From: an uncultured Eubacteriales bacterium
GTDB lineage: Bacteria; Bacillota; Clostridia; Lachnospirales; Lachnospiraceae
DNA: 64,000 nucleotides
Reading direction: 5' to 3'
Assembly: GCA_900317515.1 (NCBI GenBank)
Contig: ONHA01000007.1
Span: forward strand, 1-64,000
The notes beneath the pieces were generated by a model, which saw only the letters and a list, made by a program, of their open reading frames with translations, was not told the origin of the DNA and searched no databases. Within the stretch, counting starts at the first letter, position 1. Each line of letters opens with the position of its first letter. Positions 17,875 to 26,785 of this stretch are shown here, in pieces. The position numbers and the translations under genes are program-made.

Positions 17875-18834
17875 ATGGAATTCAGGCAGATCGAATACAT
17901 CCTGACGCTGGCCGAGACCCGCAATATGACCCGGGCGGCCGAGAAGCTGTTCATTTCCCAGCCCGCGCTGAGCCATTATCTTAAGTGCGTGGAGGAGGAG
18001 CTGGGAACCCGGCTCTTTGACCGGTCGACAACGCCGATGACGCTGACCCATGCAGGAAAGTGCTACGTGGAGCGGGCGAGGGCGATCCTGCTTGAAAATG
18101 AACAGCTGGAACGAGAAATCCGGGACATCACGCAGCACATGAGCGGGAAGCTCGTGATCGGCACCTCCCGCGACCGTGCCTCCTACATGATGCCGCGGAT
18201 CCTGCCGGAGTTCGTCGCCCTCTATCCGGGGATCGAGACGGAGGTATTTACGGCGAGCGGAAAGGTACTTTTTGAGGCCCTGCGGGAGGGACGTGTTGAC
18301 ATCGTGCTGCTCCCGATGGCGGGGCAGGACGACCTTAAGGGGCTGAGGAGCGAGAAAATCTACTCTGAGGAACTGGTACTCGCGGCGAAGGCAGGTCTTG
18401 TGCCGGAGGAGGACCGCATTCCGGGGACGGGCGCGATAAGGAGCGGAGCGCTTGAAGGAGCTGATTTTTTCGTTCTCTTTCCGGAGCACGCGATGCGGAG
18501 CTTCTGCAATCGGTATTTCAGACAAAAAAAGCTCCACCCGCATATACGGATGGAGTTCTCGAGCAATATCAGCTGCCTCAGAATGGCGGCAACCGGAATG
18601 GGATATGCCGTGATCCCGTATCTCACCACCAGGCTGACAAACCCGGGTGAGCCGGTCGAGTACTTCTCCCTCGGCGAGGAGCCGGAGCGGTGGGAGGTGC
18701 ACGCATTTTACCGCAAGGGCGCGTACCTCGGGGAGCCGGAGTTTAAGCTCATGGAGATCGCGCGGGAGAATTTCAGGCATGAGGAATTGATTCGGGGGAA
18801 GGATTTCCCTGATGCGGCGGCAGAAAGTGTGTAA
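17875..18834 (+). CDS. LysR-type transcriptional regulator, CcpC-like position
   Basis: GGAGGTGA a few bases before ATG 17875 sets the start (319 residues). The N-terminal helix-turn-helix reads MEFRQIEYILTLAETRNMTRAAEKLFISQPALSHYLKCVEEELG, the standard LysR form. The rest is the periplasmic-binding-like effector domain (GKLVIGTSRDRASYMMPRILPEF onward). It is divergent from the icd-acn operon, the arrangement seen for Bacillus CcpC, which represses aconitase and senses citrate. Control of icd-acn here is therefore a good guess, not shown. Confidence 0.88.
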   Translation: MEFRQIEYILTLAETRNMTRAAEKLFISQPALSHYLKCVEEELGTRLFDRSTTPMTLTHAGKCYVERARAILLENEQLEREIRDITQHMSGKLVIGTSRDRASYMMPRILPEFVALYPGIETEVFTASGKVLFEALREGRVDIVLLPMAGQDDLKGLRSEKIYSEELVLAAKAGLVPEEDRIPGTGAIRSGALEGADFFVLFPEHAMRSFCNRYFRQKKLHPHIRMEFSSNISCLRMAATGMGYAVIPYLTTRLTNPGEPVEYFSLGEEPERWEVHAFYRKGAYLGEPEFKLMEIARENFRHEELIRGKDFPDAAAESV

Positions 18835-18848
18835 GAAGCATAAATAAA

Positions 18849-18881
18849 AAACTCCATCCGCTCAAAGCGGATGGAGTTTTG
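18849..18881. terminator. bidirectional terminator
   Basis: AACTCCATCCGCT and AGCGGATGGAGTT form a perfect stem around CAA, with an A run to the left and TTTG to the right. It separates the convergent LysR and transglutaminase genes. Confidence 0.85.
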
Positions 18882-18899
18882 TTGCAGGAAAAGAGGAAA

Positions 18900-20927
18900 T
18901 CAGGCTGCAGGCCGGTTGTAGGTTTCAGCCGCGTCGGCGTAGTTTACGAGCGAACCGACCAGATTGAGAACCTTCTCATCGTCCGGGTATTTCTTAAGAA
19001 GCGCGGAGAGGTAAGAGTAGACGTCGACGGTGGCGGCGGCAGTGCCGTTATCCGTTTTCACGGTGACCGTGAAGGTGTATTCCTTCAGCTTGGTGGCACC
19101 GATGTCCGTGATATAGATCCTGTATCTGCCGTCCGGGAGCTTGTCCGGCTCATCAACGAGGGTCTCACCGACAGAGATGCTGACGGAGCCGTCATAGCCC
19201 TCCGCAGGCGTCACATAGACCGCGAGAGTCGTGTTGGAATCGAGCAGCAGAGAGCTCGAAAATTCAGTTATCTCATCGCTGTACTCAACTTTCGCTGCGG
19301 ATTCACCGACGGCTTCGGCGACCTTGTCGCGATCGAATCCCGTCACGGAGGGGGCAGCCATGGAGACGTGGTCCGTGTCGAGCGTCCAGCCTCTTAAGGA
19401 GGAGAGATACTGCTGCGCATAGTAGCCGTAATCGGCGAGCGCCTTCACAAGGGCGGTCTCATCCGGTGCGGGGTCATTTGCCTCATCGACACTGTCCATG
19501 TAGCTCTCGATATACTTCTGCGCGGAGTAATCGGCCTCGGTAAAGTATTCCTCGCCGTTTACATCGTAGTAGAATTTGGCGTGAATGGTGTCAGCCATCT
19601 GGATAGAGCTGACCGGGCAGGTGAACTTGTAATAGGTGCCGGCAGCGTTCATGTCCCTGGGATCGAATGTATCAGAGCATACGACCTCCTCGGAATCTCC
19701 GACCGTGAAGTCCATACGGCTCTTCGTATAATCCACACCCTCAAGAGCCGGGAGGTTCACGAAGAAGTTGACGCCGATCTGGCCGCCTAAAAGGAGGGAA
19801 ATGCTTTCGAATGTGGGCGGGATATCAAGTCCGGAAGGGACATAGTCGCTCTCGGCCATGGGATACTTCTCCCAGAATTCTTCTCCCGCGTAATCAGCAT
19901 CCAGAGTGCGTTCTGTAAATGAAGAATCGGTACCCTTCAGGAAATATTCATACGAGATCGCCTGCGGGTCCTCCTCGGTTTCCTGATCATCCCAGGTGGT
20001 GTCCACATAGTAATACAGGTCGCCGAGCTTCACGATATTCCATGCATGGGGCTCGTCATTTCCTTCATCGTCTTTGACTGTTCCGGCGATGAAGCGGGTG
20101 TCGATCCCGGCCTCAAGACACAGGCGGTAGAAGAGGAGCGCGTAGCCCTGGCAGACGGCGGTGTGGTCGAAGAGGGCGGCGTAGGGCGTATACTGGTGCG
20201 CGTAGCTGGTGTCGCCGACATGCACATCATCATAGGTGATCGTCCCGCAGATGAAATCGTGAATCGCCTTCACCTTGGCATAATCGGTGAGCCCCTCAAG
20301 GTCCAGCGTTCCGTCGGAGAGGATTCGTGCGATCTCCTCGTCCACTTTTGCCTCTTCCTCTGCGGAGGCGTAGTAATCTACCGCATAGGTGTAGATGAAG
20401 TGGATCGAAAGGATATTATTTTCAATGACAGGGTCGGAATTAATGAACCGCTTCCAGGCAATCTGGCCGTTGATATAGTCGCCTTCCTTCGGAACTCCCG
20501 TATGGGCGATGGCCAGATCGTGCACCGCCTTGGAGGTCTCTTCGTTTACCAGAGCGAACTTCTCGTTGTAGAGAGCCTGGAGAGCTGCCTGATCTTCGCT
20601 GCCCTCGAGCGGAACCTCGTAATCAATGGTGACCGCAAAGGGAGTCTCCCGGCGGAGCAGGCACTCCTTGACGAAGCCGGCAAAGGATTCGAGAGAATCG
20701 GCGGCATAGACATTGTCGGTTTCCGGCGCTTCTTCTAATTCCTCTTCGCCTTCGGCTCCGACATCGGCCGGAAGACCGAAGGTCTCCGTCTCAACACTCC
20801 CAAGCTCATCGAGCACGGCAGCGGCCGGGTCGACCGACGCAGACTCCGCGGCGGCGTACACGGCGGCAGGATTCGTCGTGAACATGATGATCAAAGCAAG
20901 AAGAATACTTAAGTAACGATGCTTCAT
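18900..20927 (-). CDS. exported transglutaminase-like protein with shared C-terminal module
   Basis: The 675-residue protein has a signal peptide (1-26), an acidic linker, and a transglutaminase/cysteine-protease core. The catalytic triad is Cys259 (TAVCQGYALLFYRLCLEAGI), His294 (EPHAWNIV) and Asp309 (YYVDTTWDD). Residues about 372-675 repeat, with clear similarity, the C-terminal module of the giant LRR protein: IGVNFFVNLP versus IGVRLYLELP, CPVSSIQMAD versus CYVSSIQMAD, and SSLLLDSNTT versus ASLLLDSDTS. It probably acts outside the cell on surface protein or peptide. It has its own TATAAT at about 20966-20971 (minus strand). Confidence 0.85.
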   Translation of the reverse strand: MKHRYLSILLALIIMFTTNPAAVYAAAESASVDPAAAVLDELGSVETETFGLPADVGAEGEEELEEAPETDNVYAADSLESFAGFVKECLLRRETPFAVTIDYEVPLEGSEDQAALQALYNEKFALVNEETSKAVHDLAIAHTGVPKEGDYINGQIAWKRFINSDPVIENNILSIHFIYTYAVDYYASAEEEAKVDEEIARILSDGTLDLEGLTDYAKVKAIHDFICGTITYDDVHVGDTSYAHQYTPYAALFDHTAVCQGYALLFYRLCLEAGIDTRFIAGTVKDDEGNDEPHAWNIVKLGDLYYYVDTTWDDQETEEDPQAISYEYFLKGTDSSFTERTLDADYAGEEFWEKYPMAESDYVPSGLDIPPTFESISLLLGGQIGVNFFVNLPALEGVDYTKSRMDFTVGDSEEVVCSDTFDPRDMNAAGTYYKFTCPVSSIQMADTIHAKFYYDVNGEEYFTEADYSAQKYIESYMDSVDEANDPAPDETALVKALADYGYYAQQYLSSLRGWTLDTDHVSMAAPSVTGFDRDKVAEAVGESAAKVEYSDEITEFSSSLLLDSNTTLAVYVTPAEGYDGSVSISVGETLVDEPDKLPDGRYRIYITDIGATKLKEYTFTVTVKTDNGTAAATVDVYSYLSALLKKYPDDEKVLNLVGSLVNYADAAETYNRPAA

Positions 20928-20999
20928 GATTTCTCCTTTCGGGTTGCAAGTGAATTCGTCACATCATTATAACACATTTTTAACATTTGTGGCGATGAG

Positions 21000-21809
21000 T
21001 TATTTAAAGATACGCACTTTTATGAAGTTTCTACCCTTTTTTGTGGCGGCGGAGGTCCCGTCATAGATGAATTTTCCAAAACCTCTGACCGAAACGCGGC
21101 TGCCGGGGGCAAGGTCGGCTCCGGCGGAGACCGCCGTGCGGCCGTCGACGAAGACCGCCTCCCGGGTGATGAGCTCCTGGGCCTTGCCGCGGGCGAGGCG
21201 GAAGACGAATGCGAGGACCGCATCGAGCCGCTCGGAGGCGACGGAGCCTTCCCGGACCTCAAACTCCGGACGGGCGGTGCACTCGGAGAGCGCAATCTCC
21301 CGGCAGGCAACGGAGGTGTGCTTCACCCGGACCAGCTCCTCCTTTATGATGGGAGCGAGGTCGGCAGTGACGAAGATATAGGCGGAGGCATCCTCCCGGT
21401 CGATTAAGATATCGCCGATGGTCTCGCGCTCGATGCCGAGGTTCATGAGAGCACCGAGGAAATCCCGGTGGGTTAGATCGTCCGAGAATTTCCGCATGAG
21501 GGGCTCGGCTTTCATGCAGGTAAGGACCGAGGGGGCTTCATTTTCCTGCTCCATGAAGGTCTCGGGGGTCAGATAGGAGGGCAGGAAGACCGCCATGACG
21601 CGCTCGGCCTCGCTGTGGCCGCCCCATAGAAGATAGGGGACGCCGGCGACCTCGGTGACAAGCTTCGGGACGCCGAGCTTCCTTAAGGCGCTGTGGAAGG
21701 AGGCCTGCTCGGAGGCGCCGAGGAAGGCGGTGTGGGTTATGTAGTCATTTTTATAGGCACGGTCGGCGAGCTCTTTGATGCGGCCGGCCATGTAATCGGT
21801 TTCAATCAT
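21000..21809 (-). CDS. YlmH-type S4-domain RNA-binding protein
   Basis: ATG 21809 follows GGAGAAG at good spacing; an ATG eight codons earlier has no ribosome site. The 269-residue protein has the YlmH layout: an N-terminal alpha/beta region (THTAFLGASEQASF, GGHSEAERVMAVFLP, LTHRDFLGALMNLGIERETIGDILI) and a C-terminal S4 domain (SERLDAVLAFVFRLARGKAQELITREAVFVDGRT, closing VRGFGKFIY). Family members bind stalled or structured ribosomal RNA. In other Firmicutes ylmH sits beside division genes; here it stands alone. Confidence 0.88.
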   Translation of the reverse strand: MIETDYMAGRIKELADRAYKNDYITHTAFLGASEQASFHSALRKLGVPKLVTEVAGVPYLLWGGHSEAERVMAVFLPSYLTPETFMEQENEAPSVLTCMKAEPLMRKFSDDLTHRDFLGALMNLGIERETIGDILIDREDASAYIFVTADLAPIIKEELVRVKHTSVACREIALSECTARPEFEVREGSVASERLDAVLAFVFRLARGKAQELITREAVFVDGRTAVSAGADLAPGSRVSVRGFGKFIYDGTSAATKKGRNFIKVRIFK

Positions 21810-21862
21810 GATCTTCTCCGTATACAATCTCATATTTTCGTTTTTTATATTCTAACACACAA

Positions 21863-21891
21863 TTGCAAAGATGTCTTTTTTTTGCTACACT
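21863..21891 (+). promoter_or_regulatory. thrH promoter
   Basis: TTGCAA at 21863 and TACACT at 21886 have a 17-base spacer. A small stem (GCGTCC/GGACGT) lies in the leader, just before GGGAGG and the ATG. Confidence 0.55.
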
Positions 21892-21941
21892 GTTTTTCAT
21901 ATAAGGAAAGCGTCCTTTTTCGGACGTTCTGGGAGGTTATT

Positions 21942-22541
21942 ATGAAAATCGTATGCCTGGACATGGAAGGCGTGCTGGTGCCTGAGATATGGATTGCATT
22001 TTCGGAGGCGACGGGGATCCCGGAGCTTAAGATCACAACGCGTGACGAACCGGATTACGACAAGCTGATGCGTTACCGCTTAAAGATTCTGAAGGAGCAC
22101 GGGCTCGGGCTCAAGGAGATTCAGGAGACGATCGCCACGATCGATCCGCTGCCCGGTGCGAAGGAGTTTCTGGACGAGCTTCGGAGTATTGCGCAGGTTG
22201 TCATTTTAAGCGATACGTTCACTCAGTTTGCGATGCCGCTCATGAAGAAGCTGGGGTATCCGTCCCTCTTCTGCAACGAGCTCATCGTCGGGGAGAACGG
22301 GGAGATCACCGGATACAAGATGCGCTGCGAGCAGTCGAAGCTCACGACCGTGCGGGCACTCCAGTCCTGCGGGTTTGAGACGATCGCGGCAGGCGACAGC
22401 CACAACGACCTCGCGATGATCCGCGCCTCGAAGGCGGGTTTCCTCTTCCGGAGCACGAAGGCCATCATGGCGGAGAACCCGGACCTTCAGGAGTTTGAAG
22501 AGTTTGATGATTTTCTCGCTGCGATCAAGGCAGCACTGTAA
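21942..22541 (+). CDS. thrH: phosphoserine phosphatase / homoserine phosphotransferase ThrH
   Basis: The 199-residue HAD-superfamily enzyme closely follows Pseudomonas ThrH: CLDMEGVLVPEIWIAFSEATGI, TTRDEPDYDKLMRYRL, VVILSDTFTQFAMPLM and AAGDSHNDLAMI. ThrH removes phosphate from phosphoserine and can pass it to homoserine. The catalytic Asp is the one in LDMEG. GGAGG eight bases before ATG 21942 fixes the start. No serine or threonine pathway gene is next to it. Confidence 0.93.
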   Translation: MKIVCLDMEGVLVPEIWIAFSEATGIPELKITTRDEPDYDKLMRYRLKILKEHGLGLKEIQETIATIDPLPGAKEFLDELRSIAQVVILSDTFTQFAMPLMKKLGYPSLFCNELIVGENGEITGYKMRCEQSKLTTVRALQSCGFETIAAGDSHNDLAMIRASKAGFLFRSTKAIMAENPDLQEFEEFDDFLAAIKAAL

Positions 22542-22568
22542 CAAGTACATATAAAGGAAAGGATACGG

Positions 22569-22602
22569 CGGCAAAGGTGCCCTTTACGGGCGCCTTATGC
22601 CG
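22569..22602 (+). terminator. hairpin overlapping the next start codon
   Basis: CGGC-AAA-GGTGCCC pairs with GGGCGCC-TTAT-GCCG around TTTAC. It lies after thrH and buries ATG 22597. It may end the thrH transcript or gate translation of the next gene. Confidence 0.5.
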
Positions 22603-23439
22603 TCTTCAATGATTATGCCGACTACATACACACATGAACGGTTTGGAAGAGATGTTCTTCGCTATCTGCCGGAGGAGCTGAAGCCTCAGACGGAGGCGGA
22701 GTATGATCTCTTTCATATCGGACTGCAGGGACCTGATATTTTCTTTTACTATAATCCGCTTTTTAAGAACCGCATCAACCGGATCGGGACAAAGATCCAC
22801 AAAAAGCCGGGGCGCATCTTCTTCGAGAAGGCCGGGCGGGTGCTCGCGGAGCACGATGACCCGGGATACCGCGCGTACGTGTACGGGTCGCTGTGCCATT
22901 TTACGCTGGATGCGATCTGCCACAATTTCATCATCCGCCACGAGAAGGAGAGCGGCGTCAGCCACTCGGAGATCGAGGGGGAGTTTGACCGGTACCTCCT
23001 TGAGACGGACGGCCGGAAGCCGGCCACGGAGGATCTTGTCGTAAACTTCCATCCGACCAGGCACTATGCAGAGATCATCGCGGCATTTTATTCCGGAGTG
23101 ACCGCAAACGGTGTCTACCGGGCACTGAAGGGCTTTGTCTCCCTGCATCACCTGCTCACCTGCCGGACGGACGTCAAGCGGAACATGCTCTACAGTATCA
23201 TGAGGACCGCAGGGATCTACAGGAAATTCAGCGGCCACATCATTCGAAAAGAGGCGAACCCGCGGCTTGAGCTCTCCGACGACCGCCTGATGGAGCTCTA
23301 CATGCGCTCGATCCCTAAGGCGGCCCAGCTGATCGCGGAGTTTAACGACACGGCGGGCGGAAAGCGCTCTTTCGACAGGCTCTATGACCTCACCTATGAG
23401 TCGGAGGAACCCGTGATCGTGGAGGAGGAAGATATTTAA
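22597..23439 (+). CDS. zinc-dependent phospholipase C-like protein
   Basis: This protein of up to 280 residues belongs to the zinc-dependent phospholipase C-like group common in Clostridia. His/Asp metal-ligand-type motifs include YTHERFGRDVL, FHIGLQGPDIFFYY, YGSLCHFTLDAICHNFI and NFHPTRHYAEI. There is no signal peptide, so a cytoplasmic hydrolase is likely and the real substrate is unknown. The start is uncertain: ATG 22597 lies in a hairpin, and ATG 22615 (MPTTYTHERFG) may be the true one. It ends one base before the GDPD remnant. Confidence 0.8.
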   Translation: MPSSMIMPTTYTHERFGRDVLRYLPEELKPQTEAEYDLFHIGLQGPDIFFYYNPLFKNRINRIGTKIHKKPGRIFFEKAGRVLAEHDDPGYRAYVYGSLCHFTLDAICHNFIIRHEKESGVSHSEIEGEFDRYLLETDGRKPATEDLVVNFHPTRHYAEIIAAFYSGVTANGVYRALKGFVSLHHLLTCRTDVKRNMLYSIMRTAGIYRKFSGHIIRKEANPRLELSDDRLMELYMRSIPKAAQLIAEFNDTAGGKRSFDRLYDLTYESEEPVIVEEEDI

Positions 23440-23440
23440 A

Positions 23441-24113
23441 ATGAAAATATTCGCACATCGGGGCGCCTCGGCCTATGCCCCGGAAAACACACTGGAAAGC
23501 TTCGCGCTGGCCGCGAAGATGGGACCGGACGGAATCGAGCTCGATGTCCAGAGAACGCGGGACGGCGAGCTTGTGGTCTGCCACGACGAGACGATCGACC
23601 GCACGTCGGACGGGCACGGGTGGCTTAAGGATTATACGCTTGAGGAGCTGCGCGCACTTCATTTCAATAAGACACATCCGGAATATAAGGATGCGCGGAT
23701 CCCGACGCTCAGGGAAGTCTATGAGCTCATGCGCCCGACGGGGCTCCTCATCAATGTCGAGCTTAAGACGGGCATCTTCACCTACGACGGGATCGAGGAG
23801 CAGGCTGCATATCTCACCCGGGAGATGAAGATGGAAAGAACTGGCCCCCTTTGCCGATGCGGGTCTCCTCTACGCGGACCGGCCGATCGGGGTTGTGGAA
23901 TACGCAAAAAATGTTGTCCGCGCGGATGCGCTGCACCCGGCGATCTATCACCTGACGGAGCCCGGGTACGTTGAGAGAGCCCACGAGGCCGGCCTCAAAG
24001 TCCGGGTCTGGACCGTGGACGGAGCGGATCGGATCCGGCAGATGCAGGCTCTTAAGGTCGATGCGATCTTCACAAACGAGCCGGACGCCGCACTGCGGGA
24101 GGTAAGAGCGTGA
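23441..24113 (+). pseudogene. glycerophosphodiester phosphodiesterase, internally deleted and frameshifted
   Basis: Codons from 23441 give a clear GDPD N-terminus: FAHRGASAYAPENTLESF with the catalytic HRG, GIELDVQRTRDGELVVCHDETIDRT and NVELKTG. At about 23833 the frame changes. The continuation ELAPFADAGLLYADRPIGVVEYAKNVVRADALHPA ends with VWTVDGADRIRQM and AIFTNEPD. The stretch that normally carries a VIYSSFNHYSL-type segment between the two halves is missing, so some 60-75 bases were lost. The enzyme, which would cut glycerophosphodiesters, should be inactive unless this is an assembly error. The stop overlaps the maf start. Confidence 0.8.
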
Positions 24114-24688
24114 AGAAGATCATACTGGCCTCGGCATCGCCCCGGAGAAGGGAGCTTCTTGCTCAGATTGGCATCCCGTTTGAGGTCCTGACCTCGGACG
24201 CGGACGAGTCGATCGGGACTGCGGAACCGGAGGAGGCCTGCCGGGAGCTTGCAAAGAGGAAGGCGAAAGCGGTCCTCGCTCACCTTAAGGCGTGCGGCCG
24301 GGGCGATGAGGACCTCCTCATCATCGGTGCGGACACGATTGTTGTGCAGGACAAGGAAATCCTCGGAAAGCCGGCGGACCCGGCGGATGCCGCGAGGATG
24401 CTGCGGCTCCTCTCGGGGAGAGAGCACGAGGTCTTAACGGGCGTATATGTGATCGATACGGCGGGCGGGAGCTTTGCATTTTCCGAGAAGACCGACGTCT
24501 ATGTGGCGGACCTCACGGAGGCGGACATCGCGTTTTATCTCTCGACCGGGGAGCCGTTCGACAAGGCCGGATCCTACGGGATCCAGGGGATGTTCGCCCG
24601 CTATATCGAGAAAATTGACGGAGATTACAACAATGTGGTGGGACTGCCGGTCGGAAGGCTGTGGCGGGACTGCCTCAGCAAGTTTTAA
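24110..24688 (+). CDS. maf: Maf-family nucleotide pyrophosphatase
   Basis: The 192-residue protein opens with the Maf signature KKIILASASPRRRELLAQIGIPFEVL and has GADTIVVQDKEILGKP, LSGREHEVLTGV and GSYGIQGMFARYIEKIDGDYNNVVGLP. Maf proteins hydrolyse non-canonical or excess nucleoside triphosphates and affect septation when overproduced. The start is GTG 24110, overlapping the stop of the broken GDPD gene (GTGA), so translation was probably coupled. Confidence 0.93.
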   Translation: MKKIILASASPRRRELLAQIGIPFEVLTSDADESIGTAEPEEACRELAKRKAKAVLAHLKACGRGDEDLLIIGADTIVVQDKEILGKPADPADAARMLRLLSGREHEVLTGVYVIDTAGGSFAFSEKTDVYVADLTEADIAFYLSTGEPFDKAGSYGIQGMFARYIEKIDGDYNNVVGLPVGRLWRDCLSKF

Positions 24689-24700
24689 AGGAGCAGGAAA

Positions 24701-25555
24701 ATGAAAACAGGTCTTATCATGGAAGGCGGCGGCATGCGCGGCATGTTCACCGCGGGTGTCATCGATGTCTTTATGGAGAAGGGAATCACCTTCGACGGTG
24801 CGGTCGGCACGTCCGCGGGTGTCGTCTTCGGCGGAAACATCAAGTCGAAGCAGCACGGGCGCGCGATCCGCTACAACCTGCGGTTCGCGAAGGATAAGCG
24901 TTACTGCAGCTTCCGGTCGCTCATAAAGACGGGGGATATTTTCGGTGAAAAGTTCTGCTACCAGGCGATCCTTCATGAGCTGGACCCGTTCGACCTTAAG
25001 ACCTATGGAGTCAACCCGATGAAGTTTTATGCCTGCGCGACTTCCACGGAGACCGGCAAGGCGGTCTACCGGGATGTATCGAGGGGCTCGAACGAGGATA
25101 TGAAATGGTTCCGCGCCTCCTCCTCGATGCCGCTCGTCTCAAGACCGGTGGAGATCAGGGGCAAAACGTACCTGGACGGCGGGCTCTCGGACTCGGTACC
25201 GCTGCGCTTCTTCGAGAAGAAGGGATATGACCGGAACGTCGTGGTTCTGACCCAGCCGATCGATTACGTGAAAAAGCCGAATAAACTCGTTCCGGCGGCG
25301 AAGGTGCTTCTCAAGGAGTATCCGGCGATCATCAAGGCGATGGAGGACAGGCACCTTAAGTACAACCGCACCTACAAGTACATCCGCAGGCAGGAGGAGG
25401 CGGGAAAATGCTTCGTCATCCGCCCGAAGGAGAAGCTCGGGATCGGCAACATCTGCCACGACACGGAGACTCTGGTGCGGGTCTACGAGGCAGGAAGGGC
25501 AGCTGCCTTTGAGGCGCTGCCGGCGATGGAGAGGTATCTGAAGGGGGAAGAGTAA
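24701..25555 (+). CDS. patatin-like phospholipase
   Basis: The 284-residue protein has the patatin Ser-Asp dyad: oxyanion-hole GGGMRG, nucleophile Ser38 in GTSAG, and Asp159 in DGGLSDSVPLRFF. It is a cytoplasmic acyl hydrolase of the YjjU-like group, with a lipid substrate likely. AAGGAG precedes the ATG 12 bases after the maf stop. A palindromic terminator follows. With the PLC-like gene and the GDPD remnant nearby it suggests a loose phospholipid-turnover group. Confidence 0.9.
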   Translation: MKTGLIMEGGGMRGMFTAGVIDVFMEKGITFDGAVGTSAGVVFGGNIKSKQHGRAIRYNLRFAKDKRYCSFRSLIKTGDIFGEKFCYQAILHELDPFDLKTYGVNPMKFYACATSTETGKAVYRDVSRGSNEDMKWFRASSSMPLVSRPVEIRGKTYLDGGLSDSVPLRFFEKKGYDRNVVVLTQPIDYVKKPNKLVPAAKVLLKEYPAIIKAMEDRHLKYNRTYKYIRRQEEAGKCFVIRPKEKLGIGNICHDTETLVRVYEAGRAAAFEALPAMERYLKGEE

Positions 25556-25570
25556 AGGAAGGTCTTTGCC

Positions 25571-25592
25571 GGGACGGTTCCGGAACCGTCCC
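25571..25592. terminator. palindrome of the GGGACGGTTC family
   Basis: A perfect 22-base palindrome (GGGACGGTTCC and its complement). It probably ends the maf-patatin transcript. The same core occurs at 43445, 51239 and 56840. Confidence 0.65.
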
Positions 25593-25698
25593 GTTCATAG
25601 CACATAATCCGCAATAATACAAGAGTGGACTTTTTCTTTTTCTTATGGTATAGTTCAGCGTGTCGGCGTAACTTACTATCTCTTTGGCAGGAGACGAT

Positions 25699-26628
25699 AT
25701 GTTAAGAGTGCTCACATACATTGCCCGGCCTTCCGACATAAAGCGGAACCGTGCTGTCCGGGATGTATTAAAGGACAATTTCAGACTCGTCAGCCATGAC
25801 ATCTCCCGTGCGAAATATGACACTCCGAACGGGATCACGGTCAACGGCAGACAGGTCCGGGTGAATCATCTCCTGCGCGTCGGCGATGTCGTAAAAGTGC
25901 GCCTGACCGACAGCTTAAGCGAGAAGACGGTGCCGACCCAGGGACCGCTGGAGATCGTCTATGAGGATCAGGATCTTATCATTTTAAATAAACCCGCGGG
26001 GCTGGTCGTGCATCCATCTCACGGGCATTTTTCGGACTCCCTCGCCAATTACCTCTGCTGGTATTATAAAATGAATAACGATCCCCACGAGATCCGGACG
26101 ATCGGACGGCTGGACAAGGATACGTCCGGTCTCATCGCGTTCGGAAAGAGCCGGACGGCTGTTGCGCGCATCGTGGAGCAGGCCGAGAAGGGGACCAGGA
26201 AGAAGATCTACTACGCGCTGGTTGAGGGAAAGTTCGACCATCCTCTGGGAACGGTGGATGTCCCGATCGAGCGGGAGTTTGAAGGGGAAATCAAACGCGT
26301 CGCCCGCGAGAGCGGCGACCGGGCGGTCACCCACTACGAGGTCGTGCGCCAGTATGCGGATTATGCGCTCCTGAAAGTCCAGATCGAGACCGGACGGACC
26401 CACCAGATCCGTGTCCACATGAGCTATATCGGGCACCCGCTGCTGGGCGACAGCCTCTACGGGAACGGCCCGATCGAAGGGCTGGACCGAGCCGCGCTGC
26501 ACGCAGGCTTCATGCAGTTTTACCAGCCGTTCAACGGCAACAGCATTCGCATCGGCGTAAAGCTTCCTCCCGATATGGATCGTTTTGTCCGGGAATCGCC
26601 GCTTGACATCACCCCGTATACGTGGTAA
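25699..26628 (+). CDS. RluA/RluD-family pseudouridine synthase
   Basis: GCAGGAGA before ATG 25699 sets the start (309 residues). An N-terminal S4 domain (GITVNGRQVRVNHLLRVGDVVKVRL) precedes the synthase core. Catalytic Asp139 lies in GRLDKDTSGLIAFGKS; VEGKFDHPLGTVDVPI and TGRTHQIRVHMSYIGHPLLGDSLYG follow. The enzyme isomerises uridines in rRNA or tRNA, target not determinable here. The promoter of the aromatic operon lies inside its last codons. Confidence 0.9.
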   Translation: MLRVLTYIARPSDIKRNRAVRDVLKDNFRLVSHDISRAKYDTPNGITVNGRQVRVNHLLRVGDVVKVRLTDSLSEKTVPTQGPLEIVYEDQDLIILNKPAGLVVHPSHGHFSDSLANYLCWYYKMNNDPHEIRTIGRLDKDTSGLIAFGKSRTAVARIVEQAEKGTRKKIYYALVEGKFDHPLGTVDVPIEREFEGEIKRVARESGDRAVTHYEVVRQYADYALLKVQIETGRTHQIRVHMSYIGHPLLGDSLYGNGPIEGLDRAALHAGFMQFYQPFNGNSIRIGVKLPPDMDRFVRESPLDITPYTW

Positions 26629-26631
26629 AGT
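26603..26631 (+). promoter_or_regulatory. promoter of the aroF-pheA operon
   Basis: TTGACA at 26603-26608 and TAAAGT at 26626-26631 have a 17-base spacer. The element lies over the end of the pseudouridine synthase gene. Transcription would begin near 26638, 25 bases before the leader-peptide ATG. Confidence 0.75.
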
Positions 26632-26662
26632 TATTCACAACATTTAAGGAATTTGAGGCTTT

Positions 26663-26752
26663 ATGATGAATCAGCGCAAGATGAGCAATTTCTTTTTTGC
26701 CTTTACCGGCTTTACCTTTACAAAGGGTAAGGCATTTTTCGGTTGGGCGTAA
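26663..26752 (+). CDS. phenylalanine-rich leader peptide (attenuator)
   Basis: This 29-codon ORF starts at ATG 26663, with GAGG just upstream, and ends TAA 26750-26752. It holds eight Phe codons, in the runs NFFFAFTGFTF and KAFFGWA, plus one Trp. Escherichia coli PheL is also a short peptide with clustered Phe. A GC-rich hairpin with a T run follows within 35 bases, then DAHP synthase and prephenate dehydratase. Ribosome stalling at Phe codons when charged tRNA-Phe is scarce would favour read-through. Confidence 0.85.
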   Translation: MMNQRKMSNFFFAFTGFTFTKGKAFFGWA

Positions 26753-26785
26753 AAGGCGCTGAGATTCATTTTTAAGATGAATGTT

